A DNA stretch of 20,738 bases from an uncultured Verrucomicrobiota bacterium (GCA_946481225.1 CAMLNJ010000003.1:1-20738); one strand, 5' to 3'. Counted from the first letter of the stretch, positions 1 through 7,130 are shown. A program made the numbers and translations. Notes: generated by a model not told the origin, from the letters alone.

Positions 1-422
1 AGAAGATCGCCCGCGCGAAGACCTTTGGCGCGCACGGTGGTTTTGATTACACGAGGCCAGGCTGGGCCGAGGCGGCGCGCGCGGAGGCGGGCGGTCTTTT
101 CGACGTGATCATCGACAGCGCGGGCGGCGCCGGCTTCGAGTCGCTGGTCGATCTGGCGGCACCGGGCGGACGCATCGTGTTTTTCGGCGCGACGCGCGGC
201 AATCCGAGCGTGCTTCCGATGCGGAAGATATTTTGGCGTCAGCTCAGCCTGCTCGGCACCACCATGGGCAGCCCCGACGATTGGGCAGCGATGCTGGCCG
301 CGGTGGCGCGTCATCGGCTTCGTCCCGTGGTGAGCGAGGTCTTTCGCTTCGATCAGGCGGGCGAGGCCTTCGGCTTGATGGAGCGCGGCGGCCAATTTGG
401 CAAAATAGTCCTGAAACCCTGA
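1..422 (+). CDS. Zinc-type alcohol dehydrogenase / quinone oxidoreductase, C-terminal part (5' truncated by window)
   Basis: The gene is open from base 3 and ends at TGA 420-422, so only about the last 139 residues are present. What is visible is the second half of the Rossmann domain and the C-terminal end of a medium-chain dehydrogenase/reductase. FDVIIDSAGG is the usual beta strand plus turn that follows the NAD(P)-binding strand. GGRIVFFGATRG is the typical glycine-turn strand after it, and the protein ends with the family signature of a hydrophobic segment, EAF..ME.G.Q.GKIVLKP. Members transfer hydride between NAD(P)H and alcohols, quinones or enoyl substrates in the cytoplasm. The catalytic zinc and cofactor GxGxxG regions lie outside the window, so substrate and zinc dependence cannot be judged. 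A 7-bp hairpin begins at the stop codon, and the T2SS block follows 74 bases later on the same strand. Confidence 0.85.
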   Translation, partial: KIARAKTFGAHGGFDYTRPGWAEAARAEAGGLFDVIIDSAGGAGFESLVDLAAPGGRIVFFGATRGNPSVLPMRKIFWRQLSLLGTTMGSPDDWAAMLAAVARHRLRPVVSEVFRFDQAGEAFGLMERGGQFGKIVLKP

Positions 423-438
423 CGCCGCCAAGGCGTCA
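420..438 (+). other. Perfect 7-bp stem-loop starting at the dehydrogenase stop codon
   Basis: TGACGCC (420-426) pairs perfectly with GGCGTCA (432-438) around a GCCAA loop. No T-tract follows, so it is not a canonical intrinsic terminator. It may be a 3'-end stabiliser or a weak transcription barrier before the next gene. Its function is inferred only from position. Confidence 0.4.
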
Positions 439-496
439 TGGGGAGAAGGTTGCCATGGTGGGCGTCACCTGGCTGCCCGCCGCGAAATTTCCCTCA

Positions 497-1102
497 ATGA
501 ACCCCTTTCCCGTCAGCGCCTTCGGTTTCGCCTGCGTTTTGGCCGGGGTCGCGACCGTTCGCGCCGTGGACCTGCAAACCCTGGTCGACCGCTCGCCTTT
601 CTCGCCTTCGGCCCAGGTCGCCGACGCTTCGGGTAACGCGGAGCCGCAGGGCACGATGGAGTTTCGCGGTATGGTGACCGACGCCGCGGGCACCGCCTAC
701 AGTCTCTTTGACACGGCCACAAACAAAGGTCGCTGGCTTCGCGCCGGCGACGCGGACAGCGCCGTCCAGGTGAAGGGCTTCGACGCCGGGAGCCACACGC
801 TCGAGCTCGAGCAAAACGGGCGCCCGGTGCGCTTGACGCTCAAGCGCGCGATCATCCAGGCCGGCCAGCCGCTGGCGGCGATGAACGCCGCCGCCGCATC
901 CGCGCCCTCTCCCGGCGTCTCGCGCGTCGCGGGCCTGGGCGGCCGGACTCGGGCGAACCTCGCCAAGGCCCCCGCCGATCCGACGCGTCTCAAGGCGATA
1001 TCGGAGGCCGTGCGCGAGCGCCGTAAGCTTCGCGCCGGCAACTCTCCCCAAGCGCAGGCACCGGCCCAAACCCTTGCTTTGCCGGTGGCGTCGGGCTCGT
1101 GA
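497..1102 (+). CDS. Exported T2SS-associated protein, paralogue A (possible GspC/PilP-like)
   Basis: This is a 201-residue protein from ATG 497. The start is chosen because it aligns with the start of the neighbouring paralogue. An upstream in-frame ATG at 455 has a better Shine-Dalgarno (GGAGAAGG) and would add 14 residues. The N-terminus is a signal-peptide or anchor-like hydrophobic stretch ending around VRA. It is followed by DLQTLVDRSPFSP and a compact beta-rich segment (FRGMVTD, YSLFDTATNKGRWLRAGD, V.VK.FD, LELEQNGRPVRLTLKRAI) across roughly residues 50-120. An Ala/Pro-rich linker leads to a basic helix (AISEAVRERRKLR). The beta segment has the rhythm of the GspC homology region or PilP: a variant strand, an 'occupancy' turn, then the final v.l...G....l.l strands. 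Its position just before gspG fits. The family assignment is inference; I do not recognise an exact family. Confidence 0.7.
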   Translation: MNPFPVSAFGFACVLAGVATVRAVDLQTLVDRSPFSPSAQVADASGNAEPQGTMEFRGMVTDAAGTAYSLFDTATNKGRWLRAGDADSAVQVKGFDAGSHTLELEQNGRPVRLTLKRAIIQAGQPLAAMNAAAASAPSPGVSRVAGLGGRTRANLAKAPADPTRLKAISEAVRERRKLRAGNSPQAQAPAQTLALPVASGS

Positions 1103-1124
1103 GCGGCCAAAACAAATCCAGTTA

Positions 1125-1167
1125 TTGGTTTTTCTGCTCCCCCTGCCTTAGTTAAACGGTAACCGTT
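1125..1167 (+). promoter_or_regulatory. Candidate promoter with overlapping operator-like palindrome before paralogue B
   Basis: This short AT-richer gap holds TTGGTT (1125-1130), an 18-bp spacer and TAGTTA (1149-1154), a plausible -35/-10 pair. Directly after it is a perfect inverted repeat, AACGGT (1155-1160), A, ACCGTT (1162-1167). It would cover the expected transcription start and ends nine bases before the ATG at 1177. A regulator bound there would block initiation of the T2SS operon. Both the promoter and the operator role are inferred. Confidence 0.35.
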
Positions 1168-1176
1168 CCGTCTCCG

Positions 1177-1797
1177 ATGAAACCCCTTGCCCACATCGTC
1201 TTTGGCCTGGCCTGCGTTTGCGCCGGCGCAGGCGCGCTTCGCGCCGCCGTGGATTTGCAGACCTTGGTGGATCGTTCGCCCTTCTCGCCTCCGGCCCAGG
1301 CCGCCGACGCTTCGGGCAACGCGGAGCCGCAGGGCACGCTGGAGTTTCGCGGCATGGTGACCGACACCGCGGGCACGTCCTACAGTATTTTCGACACGAC
1401 CACGAACAAAGGCCGCTGGATCCGCGCCGACGACACGAACAGCCCCGTGCAGGTGAAAAGCTTCGACGCGGCGAGCAACACCCTCGAGGTCGAGCAAAAC
1501 GGCCGCCCCGTGAAACTGCCCCTTAAGCGCGCGGTTATCCAGGCGGGCCAGCCCGTGTCGGCCATGATTCCGCCCACGCCCGTCATTCCTTCGCCCGGCG
1601 GTCCGCCCAATCCGGGAGCCGTCGGCCAAAACAAACCCGACGCCGCCAACGACGCGCGCCGTCTCGAAGCCGTGGCCGCCGAGGTGCGCCGTCGCCGCGC
1701 CCTGCGCAACGCTTCCGGCAACCGCCAAGGCCAGCCCGCGCCGGCCACCGCTCCCGCGGCGCCGGCGCAGACGCCGCCGGCTCCGCCCTCTCCCTGA
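1177..1797 (+). CDS. Exported T2SS-associated protein, paralogue B (possible GspC/PilP-like)
   Basis: This 206-residue protein is clearly a tandem duplicate of the gene before it. Both carry the same signal-like N-terminus, a near-identical VDLQTLVDRSPFSP block and the same beta-rich core (EPQGTLEFRGMVTD, IFDTTTNKGRWIRADD, V.VKSFDA, LEVEQNGRPVKLPLKRAVIQAG). The Pro/Ala linker has diverged in sequence but ends in an equivalent basic helix (LEAVAAEVRRRRALR). A Pro/Ala-rich tail of about 25 residues closes it. The start is the only ATG consistent with the signal peptide and has no clear Shine-Dalgarno. It lies 90 bases upstream of gspG, so it is likely the first gene of the pseudopilin operon. 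A role in linking the inner-membrane platform to the secretin, as for GspC or PilP, is inferred from context and the small beta domain. Confidence 0.75.
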   Translation: MKPLAHIVFGLACVCAGAGALRAAVDLQTLVDRSPFSPPAQAADASGNAEPQGTLEFRGMVTDTAGTSYSIFDTTTNKGRWIRADDTNSPVQVKSFDAASNTLEVEQNGRPVKLPLKRAVIQAGQPVSAMIPPTPVIPSPGGPPNPGAVGQNKPDAANDARRLEAVAAEVRRRRALRNASGNRQGQPAPATAPAAPAQTPPAPPSP

Positions 1798-1887
1798 GCC
1801 GGTTCGCCTGGTCCCCCGGCTTCGACTCCTTTGTTGATCGGCTCCGCGCGGTTTCCTTTTTCGTCTCCGCTTCGCCTCTTTTCCCTC

Positions 1888-2340
1888 ATGTTCACCTCCT
1901 CCCGTCCCCGTCCTTCGCTGCGCGCCTCCCGCCGCGGCTTCACCTTGTTGGAAATCCTCGTCGTGCTCGCGATCATCGGCCTCCTCATCGGTGTGCTGGT
2001 GAAGAATGTGATGCCCGGATTAGAGTCCGGTAACCGGCAAGCCGCGAAAATTTTTGTGACTAGCACGATCCAATCGTGCTTGGTGCGCTATCAGCTCGAT
2101 ATGGGCGATAAACCGTCGACCGCTGAAGGGCTTGACGCGCTGGTTAACGCTCCCGCCGCCAAGGCCGAAAAATGGAAGGGCCCTTATGTCGAAGGCGGGA
2201 AGGTGCCGTTGGACCCTTGGAGCGAGCCTTATGTTTATCGTTACCCGGGCACCAAGAACAAAGGCGGTTACGATGTATTCTCGAAGGGCCCGAACAAGAC
2301 AGAGGGCGACGCGGACGACATTGGCAACTGGGGGGAGTAA
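1888..2340 (+). CDS. gspG: Type II secretion major pseudopilin GspG
   Basis: This is a 150-residue prepilin. A basic 17-residue leader ends in Gly17, and the processed protein starts with Phe18 (RRG then FTLLEILVVLAIIGLLIGVLV). Glu22 is the conserved +5 residue needed for assembly. The C-terminus carries the GspG hallmark: KWKGPY, PLDPW, YVYRYPG, GGYDVFSKGP and a D.DDIGNW loop that binds calcium in known GspG. The major pseudopilin polymerises into the piston-like periplasmic pseudopilus that drives substrates through the secretin. The ATG at 1888 is preferred to an upstream in-frame TTG (1831) because it gives a normal leader. It is preceded by a pyrimidine-rich tract rather than a Shine-Dalgarno. 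The next gene begins four bases after its stop. Confidence 0.95.
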   Translation: MFTSSRPRPSLRASRRGFTLLEILVVLAIIGLLIGVLVKNVMPGLESGNRQAAKIFVTSTIQSCLVRYQLDMGDKPSTAEGLDALVNAPAAKAEKWKGPYVEGGKVPLDPWSEPYVYRYPGTKNKGGYDVFSKGPNKTEGDADDIGNWGE

Positions 2341-2344
2341 CGCG

Positions 2345-2854
2345 ATGCTCCGCGCCCGGAAGCGCGCTCCGGGCCCGGCGGGCCGGGCCGGGTTCACTCT
2401 CATCGAGATTGTCCTCGTCTTGGCTCTCATTGGCCTGATCGCCTCGATATTGATCAGCGGTGCCACTTCGGTCTTCAACTCCGCCCGCGAGCAGGACCCC
2501 GAGACCGCCGTGCTCAGCATGCTCCAAAAAGTCCGCGGCGAGGCGGTGGAGAAAGGCGAGGTCGTCGAGCTCAAGCCCTTGCCCGAGGACGCCGGCTTCA
2601 TCTGGGGCGCCGACGGTGTCGCCACGCTTCCGAAGGTCGAAGGCTACACCGTGCGCCTCCTTACCCCCGAGGTCGTCTCCGCCTTCTTGATCGGCGGACA
2701 ACTCGAGGAAAAACCGATCACCCACGTCCGCTTCTATCCCGACGGCTCCTGCGATCCGCTGCGCATCCAGGTGCGGCGCGGCGAAAACCGCCGCGTCTAC
2801 GCCATCGACCCCTGGACCGCCGCCCCGCTGCCCCAAGAAGGCAAAACGTCGTGA
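2345..2854 (+). CDS. gspH: Type II secretion minor pseudopilin, GspH-like
   Basis: This 169-residue protein has a type IV prepilin N-terminus. A 16-residue leader ends in Gly16, followed by FTLIEIVLVLALIGLIASILI with Glu21 at +5. A globular beta-rich domain follows, ending in strands such as THVRFYPDGSCDPLRIQV and RRVYAIDPWTA, in the style of GspH/FimT proteins. Minor pseudopilins H, I, J and K form the tip that starts pseudopilus assembly. A strong Shine-Dalgarno (GGGGGAG) overlaps the gspG stop just ahead of the ATG, so the two are translated together. The H assignment rests on order (G-H-I-J-K), size and the FYPDG strand, since this subunit is weakly conserved. Confidence 0.8.
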   Translation: MLRARKRAPGPAGRAGFTLIEIVLVLALIGLIASILISGATSVFNSAREQDPETAVLSMLQKVRGEAVEKGEVVELKPLPEDAGFIWGADGVATLPKVEGYTVRLLTPEVVSAFLIGGQLEEKPITHVRFYPDGSCDPLRIQVRRGENRRVYAIDPWTAAPLPQEGKTS

Positions 2855-3312
2855 CCTTTTCCCGTCCACGCGCCTTCACCTTGATCGAGGTCCTGGTGGC
2901 TCTCGCCATCTTCGCCGTCGCCGCCGTCGTGCTCGGCGCGAGCTATTCCAATCTCATGCTCGCGCACGCCTCGATCCGCGACCGCGATGGCAACGACTCC
3001 GACATCGCCTGGGCCCGCGAGGCTCTGCTCGCCGAGCCCGACCGCGCGGTCGTGGAGCGCGGCGGCGACATCGTCCTGCCCGACGGACGCACCGGAAACT
3101 GGCGCGCCACCGTCAACGCCACCGCCGTGAGCGATCTCTTCGACGTCGAGCTCGAACTCTCCGCTCCGCCGCCCGCCGGCACCGGCGACCTCGTCCGTGC
3201 CACGGAAAAACTGCGGCTGCTCCGTCCCACCTGGTCCACCGCCGCCGAGCGAAAAGACCTGCGCGACAAGGCGACCCAGCGCCTCAAGCGCCAACGGGAG
3301 GCCATGAATTGA
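2851..3312 (+). CDS. gspI: Type II secretion minor pseudopilin, GspI-like
   Basis: This 153-residue protein starts at GTG 2851, which overlaps the gspH stop in a GTGA arrangement. An AGAAGG Shine-Dalgarno lies upstream. The leader is very short (eight residues) and ends in Ala rather than the usual Gly: PRA then FTLIEVLVALAIFAVAAVVLGA, with Glu13 at +5. VLVALAIFAV is characteristic of GspI. The small C-terminal domain carries GNWRATVNAT and VELELS strands. In known systems GspI forms the core of the I-J-K tip complex. The prepilin peptidase that would cleave it is not encoded here. The Ala at -1 is shared with gspJ and should still be processable, though less typical. Confidence 0.85.
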   Translation: MTFSRPRAFTLIEVLVALAIFAVAAVVLGASYSNLMLAHASIRDRDGNDSDIAWAREALLAEPDRAVVERGGDIVLPDGRTGNWRATVNATAVSDLFDVELELSAPPPAGTGDLVRATEKLRLLRPTWSTAAERKDLRDKATQRLKRQREAMN

Positions 3313-4079
3313 AAACCGCCTCCGCAGTCACCGCCTTCGCCTCCGGCGTGGCCCGGGCGTCCCGCCCGTGTTTCGGAAACGAGCACGCGTCTCGCCTGCT
3401 CGCGTGGCGCGTTCCGCCGGTGCCGCCAAATCGCCGCGGGCGCGTTCGCGTCCCGGCCCGCGCCTTTACGCTGCTCGAGGTCCTGCTCGCGCTTTCCTTG
3501 CTCGGCTCGCTGCTGGTCGCGCTCAACATGTTCGTCTTCTCGATGGCCGAGGTCTGGGGCAAGGGCCGCGAGGAGCGCCTTTTCGCCCAGCACGCCCGCG
3601 CGGTGGCCGTGCATGTAGAGGAGTTGTTGCGCCAGGCCGCGCTCAGTCCCGAGGGCGGCGGCCTCGAGGTGAAAGAGGTGAAACTCGAGACCGGCGGCGA
3701 GGCTCCCGAGCTGGCCTTCACCCTCGCGGAGGGCAGCCGCCTCCTCACCTGGCCCGAGACTCCCCTGCCCGACGTGGAGATGTCGCTCGGCGTCGGGGAG
3801 CGCGAGGGCCTGCGCCTGCATTGGCAATCGCTTCTCGAACTCCGTCGCGACACCGAGGCGCCGCGAAGCGTGATCGTCTCCCCCTTCGTCGTCTCGATGA
3901 GCTGGGACTATTACGACGAAAATTTCCGCCGCTGGGAGACGCTCGAGGCCCCGAAGCGCGAGGCCGACGGCACCTATCCGCTGCCGCGCCGCATCCGCCT
4001 GCGTTTCACCCACGGCAAGCTTTCCCTCGAACGCGTCCTCCGCGTGCCCGCCGCCAAGGAAGGGGCGACGCGACTCTGA
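3309..4079 (+). CDS. gspJ: Type II secretion minor pseudopilin, GspJ-like, with an extended leader
   Basis: This 256-residue protein probably starts at TTG 3309, overlapping the gspI stop (TTGA). It has a good GGGAGG Shine-Dalgarno at 3296-3301, seven bases upstream. The prepilin segment is PARA then FTLLEVLLALSLLGSLLVALNMFV, with Glu57 at +5 and Ala52 at -1. The leader is therefore about 52 residues, far longer than its neighbours, because a dispersed repeat lies inside it (see 3348-3427). An internal GTG at 3420 would give a normal 15-residue leader but has no Shine-Dalgarno. The domain after the helix contains VEELLRQAAL, VIVSPFVVSMSWDYYDENFRRWE and RIRLRFTHG, consistent with the larger minor pseudopilin J. 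Confidence 0.85.
   Translation: MKTASAVTAFASGVARASRPCFGNEHASRLLAWRVPPVPPNRRGRVRVPARAFTLLEVLLALSLLGSLLVALNMFVFSMAEVWGKGREERLFAQHARAVAVHVEELLRQAALSPEGGGLEVKEVKLETGGEAPELAFTLAEGSRLLTWPETPLPDVEMSLGVGEREGLRLHWQSLLELRRDTEAPRSVIVSPFVVSMSWDYYDENFRRWETLEAPKREADGTYPLPRRIRLRFTHGKLSLERVLRVPAAKEGATRL
3348..3427 (-). repeat. Dispersed 'HGRDARAT'-type repeat inside the gspJ leader
   Basis: Read on the minus strand, 3371-3348 encodes HGRDARAT. The stretch continuing from 3427 reads GGTGGTRHASRRDACSFPK. The core is a near-palindrome in which GGGCG and CGCCC flank GGA. Short elements of this wording are, to my knowledge, scattered through verrucomicrobial genomes, where they surface as spurious protein tails. 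Here the element lies in frame on the opposite strand and lengthens the GspJ leader without breaking the reading frame. The boundaries are approximate. Confidence 0.55.
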
Positions 4080-4081
4080 CC

Positions 4082-5428
4082 ATGCCCGCCACGCCTTCCA
4101 TTTCCCTTCGTGCATGCGCGTCGGCGCGCCGCGGTTCCGTCATCGTCGTCGTGCTCGTCACGCTCCTGCTCGCCTCGATGATGCTGATGAAGTTCATCGA
4201 GAACAGCGCGGTGGAGCTCACCCTTGCGACCCGCCAGGCCGACCGTGCGCGCCTGCGCGGCGACGCCTACGCCGCGCTCGAGACCGCGCTCGCGGTGATG
4301 GCGGAGATCAAGGCCATCGACGAAAACCTCTTTTCGCCCGAGCAAGGCTGGGGCGAGCCCTACGAATACGCGGGCGAATCGCCGCGCGAGGGACTCTCGG
4401 TCGAATTCGCGTTCACCGACGAAAGCGGCAAAATCTCGCTGCCCAACCTGTCCTTTCAGGACATGGTCGAGCTCGCCCAGGTGCTCGGCCTGAGCGAGAC
4501 CGACGCCCGCCGTTTCGCCGACGGTCTCTACGCCTGGATCACCGCCGACCATACGCCGCAGGAGATGGACGCGGAGGCCTCCCGGTATGAGCGCGAGACG
4601 ATCCCCCACCAGCCGCCGAAGCGCTCGCTCCGCTCGTGGGACGAGTTGCGCGCCGTCCGCGTCGCCCGCGATTACGTTTACGACCCGGAGACGGGCGCTC
4701 TCACCGGGTTCGGCCAGGCGCTGCGCGACAACCTATCCCTCTACTCCTTCGGATCCGCCAACATCAACGCCCCCGCCCCCATGCTCGGCGCGGCCCGCGG
4801 TTGGGACGAAAATCAAAACTCGGCCATCGCCGCCTACCGTTCGGGCAAGGGCGCCCGCCCGGCCGGCGCGCCCACCTGGTTCCGCTCCGTGGCGGATCTC
4901 ACCTCCGTCGTCGGGGCCAACGCCGACGTCGAGGGGCTCGACGCCACCGCCAAGCTCGTGCGGGTCGACGTGACCGTGCGCGAGGGCGCCGCGTCGATGC
5001 GCTTGAGCGCGCTTGTCGGCTTGGAGGACTCCGTCCGGCTGCCCCCCCCCGTCTCGGCCGTCGGCGAGGAAAGCGGCGCGGGCGCGGGTGGCGGAGCGGG
5101 CGCAGGCGGCGGGAACGGCGACGGTCGTCGCAACGGCGGCCGGGGCAACGGGGGTGGCAACCGAAACGGCAACCGCGGCTCCGGCGGCGGCCAGGACGGC
5201 GCGGTCCGCCCCGGCATGACGCTTCAGCAGGCCCGCCCCGGCGCGCGCTCCGGTAATAATTCCGGAAACGGCACCCGGGGCGGCACGACGCGCGAAACCT
5301 CCGGCTCCGGCGCGACGTCGGAGGAAAAGTTGGACTACCCTTTCACCATTCTTGAAATAACCGAATCCGCCGGGCCCGCGCCCGTCCCCGTGGCCGACGA
5401 GGCCGACGAACAAGCTCCCCAATCCTGA
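4082..5428 (+). CDS. gspK: Type II secretion minor pseudopilin GspK with Gly/Asn/Arg-rich insert
   Basis: This 448-residue protein starts two bases after gspJ stops. The N-terminus has the GspK version of the prepilin signal: RRG18 then SVIVVVLVTLLLASMMLMKF, with a hydrophobic residue instead of Glu at +5. An EAALETALAV-like helix follows (here ALETALAVMAEIKA). Further on come ESGKISLPNL and LGLSETDARRFADGLYAWITAD, matching the SAM-like domain of GspK, and SWDELRAV with SANINAPAP from the pseudopilin core. GspK caps the pseudopilus tip. Residues about 330-400 are low-complexity Gly/Ala then Gly/Asn/Arg/Ser and are not typical of the family. A run of nine C (5042-5050) sits just before that region. 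The stop overlaps the next start in TGATG. Confidence 0.9.
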   Translation: MPATPSISLRACASARRGSVIVVVLVTLLLASMMLMKFIENSAVELTLATRQADRARLRGDAYAALETALAVMAEIKAIDENLFSPEQGWGEPYEYAGESPREGLSVEFAFTDESGKISLPNLSFQDMVELAQVLGLSETDARRFADGLYAWITADHTPQEMDAEASRYERETIPHQPPKRSLRSWDELRAVRVARDYVYDPETGALTGFGQALRDNLSLYSFGSANINAPAPMLGAARGWDENQNSAIAAYRSGKGARPAGAPTWFRSVADLTSVVGANADVEGLDATAKLVRVDVTVREGAASMRLSALVGLEDSVRLPPPVSAVGEESGAGAGGGAGAGGGNGDGRRNGGRGNGGGNRNGNRGSGGGQDGAVRPGMTLQQARPGARSGNNSGNGTRGGTTRETSGSGATSEEKLDYPFTILEITESAGPAPVPVADEADEQAPQS

Positions 5429-6576
5429 TGTCCGCCCTTTCCCGTTTCCTCCCAGCCGCCCCGCCGGCGCCCCCGCTCCTGCTGGCGCGCGGCGATGTCT
5501 TCTTTGTCCGCCGGGTGGAACTGGCCCCGGGCGAGCCCATCGGGCCGCAGGTCACGCTCGCGCTCGAGGGCATGGCGCCCTTTCCCCCCGAGCAGCTCTA
5601 TTTCGGGCACCTGCCCGCCGCCGACGGCTCCGCCGCGCTCGTCTTCGCCGCCTTTCGCCGGCGCTTCCCGGCGGAGGAGACCGAGGCTTGGGACGGCGCC
5701 AAACTCGTGACCGCCGAGTTCGCCCCCTTGCTCGCCGCCCGCCCCGGAGCGGGCCAAAGCGCCTCCGACGGCGCGATCCTCCATGTCGGCGAAAGCCGCG
5801 TCACCGCCCTCGCCTGGCGCGCCGGGCTCGAGCTCCCCGTCGCGATCGTCACCCGCGAAGGCGGCGAAAGCGTGGCCGATCAGGTGCTCGCGGAGCTCTT
5901 CGAGCGCGCCTCCCTTCCCGACGACGCGGAGGTGCGTCGCGTCGAGGGACCCCTCGCCTTGGAAAGCGCCGCCGACGGCGCGCTGGGCGCGAGCGCGGGC
6001 GGCGCCGAACTAGGCCCCTGGCCCGCCGAGTGGACCGAGACCGCCGACATTCGCGATTCGGAATTCCTTTTGGAGCGCCGTCGTTCCGCCGTGCGCGACC
6101 AGTGGATCTGGCGCGGTCTGCTCGGCACCGTGGCGATCCTCGTGCTCGCGATCATGATCGACATCGGCGCGGGCGTGCTCGGCGCCGTCACCCGCCGCCG
6201 CGAGGCCAAGGTCCTTGCCCAGCGTGAAACCGTGCAGCAGACGGAAACCGCTCAGGCTCTCGCGAACCGCATCGGCGAGTTGAGCGAGAAGCGTCTCATG
6301 CCTTTTGAAATGATGGCGTTGATCAACCCCGCCCGCCCCGAGTCGGTCGTCTTCCAGCGCGCCATTTGCGACGTCAAGCGGGGCCTGCTCAAGCTCGAGG
6401 TCGAGGCCCAGGCGCAGAATGCGGAGGATGTCGGCAAATACACCACCGCGCTCAAGGGCCAGCCCGGCATCGCCGCGGCCGAGGCGCGTGACATCCGTTC
6501 GCGCGAAGCCGTCGTCAATTTCGTCCTCGACGTGGAGTTCAAGCCCGAGGCGCTGAAGAACGGAGGTGCGCTATGA
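5428..6576 (+). CDS. gspL: Type II secretion inner-membrane platform protein, GspL-like
   Basis: This 382-residue protein overlaps the gspK stop by one base. Residues 1-200 form a soluble cytoplasmic-type domain resembling the degenerate actin-like part of GspL/PilM (LEGMAPFPPEQLYFGHLP, AILHVGESRVTALAWRAG). One strong membrane segment spans about residues 230-254 (LLGTVAILVLAIMIDIGAGVL). A predicted helix rich in Gln/Glu/Arg follows (260-295), then a small C-terminal domain (FQRAICDVKRGLLKLEVEAQ) like the ferredoxin-fold periplasmic domain. GspL couples the GspE ATPase in the cytoplasm to GspM in the membrane. Sequence similarity to named GspL proteins is weak by eye, so the call relies on domain order, topology and position between gspK and the gspM-like gene. 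Confidence 0.75.
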   Translation: MSALSRFLPAAPPAPPLLLARGDVFFVRRVELAPGEPIGPQVTLALEGMAPFPPEQLYFGHLPAADGSAALVFAAFRRRFPAEETEAWDGAKLVTAEFAPLLAARPGAGQSASDGAILHVGESRVTALAWRAGLELPVAIVTREGGESVADQVLAELFERASLPDDAEVRRVEGPLALESAADGALGASAGGAELGPWPAEWTETADIRDSEFLLERRRSAVRDQWIWRGLLGTVAILVLAIMIDIGAGVLGAVTRRREAKVLAQRETVQQTETAQALANRIGELSEKRLMPFEMMALINPARPESVVFQRAICDVKRGLLKLEVEAQAQNAEDVGKYTTALKGQPGIAAAEARDIRSREAVVNFVLDVEFKPEALKNGGAL

Positions 6577-7130
6577 ATCCGGTCAAATCTTGGTTCCTCT
6601 CCCGCATCCTGCGCGAGAAGATGCTCGTGCTCGTGCTCGTCCTCACCGCCGCCGTGATCTGGCTCTCCTCGGCGACGGATCATCTCAAGACGAAGCTCAG
6701 CGCCTACCGCGCCGCCGTGTCGACCTTGTCCACTCAGCAGGTGTGGCTGGATGCGAAGCCCGAAATCGAAAAGGCCGCCGAAGAGGCGGTGAAGAACCTC
6801 GATCCCTCCAAGACCTATAACTCGACCTTCCTCGTGTCGAAGATCCTGGGCCTGGCGGGCGAGTCGGGGCTCACGGTGAACACCGATCCGCCCCGCACCC
6901 TGCGCTCGTCTCAATTTTCCGTTCACACCGTCCAGGTGATCACGCGCCGCGCCGAACTGCCCGCGCTCCTGCGCTTTTACCAGAAGCTCGCCTCCGAGGC
7001 GCCCTACCTCGGCCTCGAATATGTCCAGATAACCGGTGATCGCTCCAATCCCGGCATGATCAACGCGACACTCCAGGTCGCTTCCGTCGAGCTGGTCCGC
7101 GAGGGCGCCTCGAAGGCTCCGGCCAAGTAG
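6573..7130 (+). CDS. gspM: Type II secretion inner-membrane protein, GspM/PilO-like
   Basis: This 185-residue protein starts at ATG 6573, inside an ATGA overlap with the gspL-like gene, behind a clear GGAGGT Shine-Dalgarno (6562-6567). It has a short cytoplasmic tail and one membrane helix at residues 17-33 (MLVLVLVLTAAVIWLSS). A helix typical of GspM/PilO follows (about 35-80), then a ferredoxin-like periplasmic domain (FSVHTVQVITRRAELPALLRFYQKLASEAPYLGLEYVQI and ATLQVASVELV). GspM and PilO dimerise with GspL and PilN to form the platform. No gspN, gspD or gspE follows. Instead comes a leader region with an intrinsic terminator, so this is the end of the operon. Confidence 0.75.
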   Translation: MNPVKSWFLSRILREKMLVLVLVLTAAVIWLSSATDHLKTKLSAYRAAVSTLSTQQVWLDAKPEIEKAAEEAVKNLDPSKTYNSTFLVSKILGLAGESGLTVNTDPPRTLRSSQFSVHTVQVITRRAELPALLRFYQKLASEAPYLGLEYVQITGDRSNPGMINATLQVASVELVREGASKAPAK

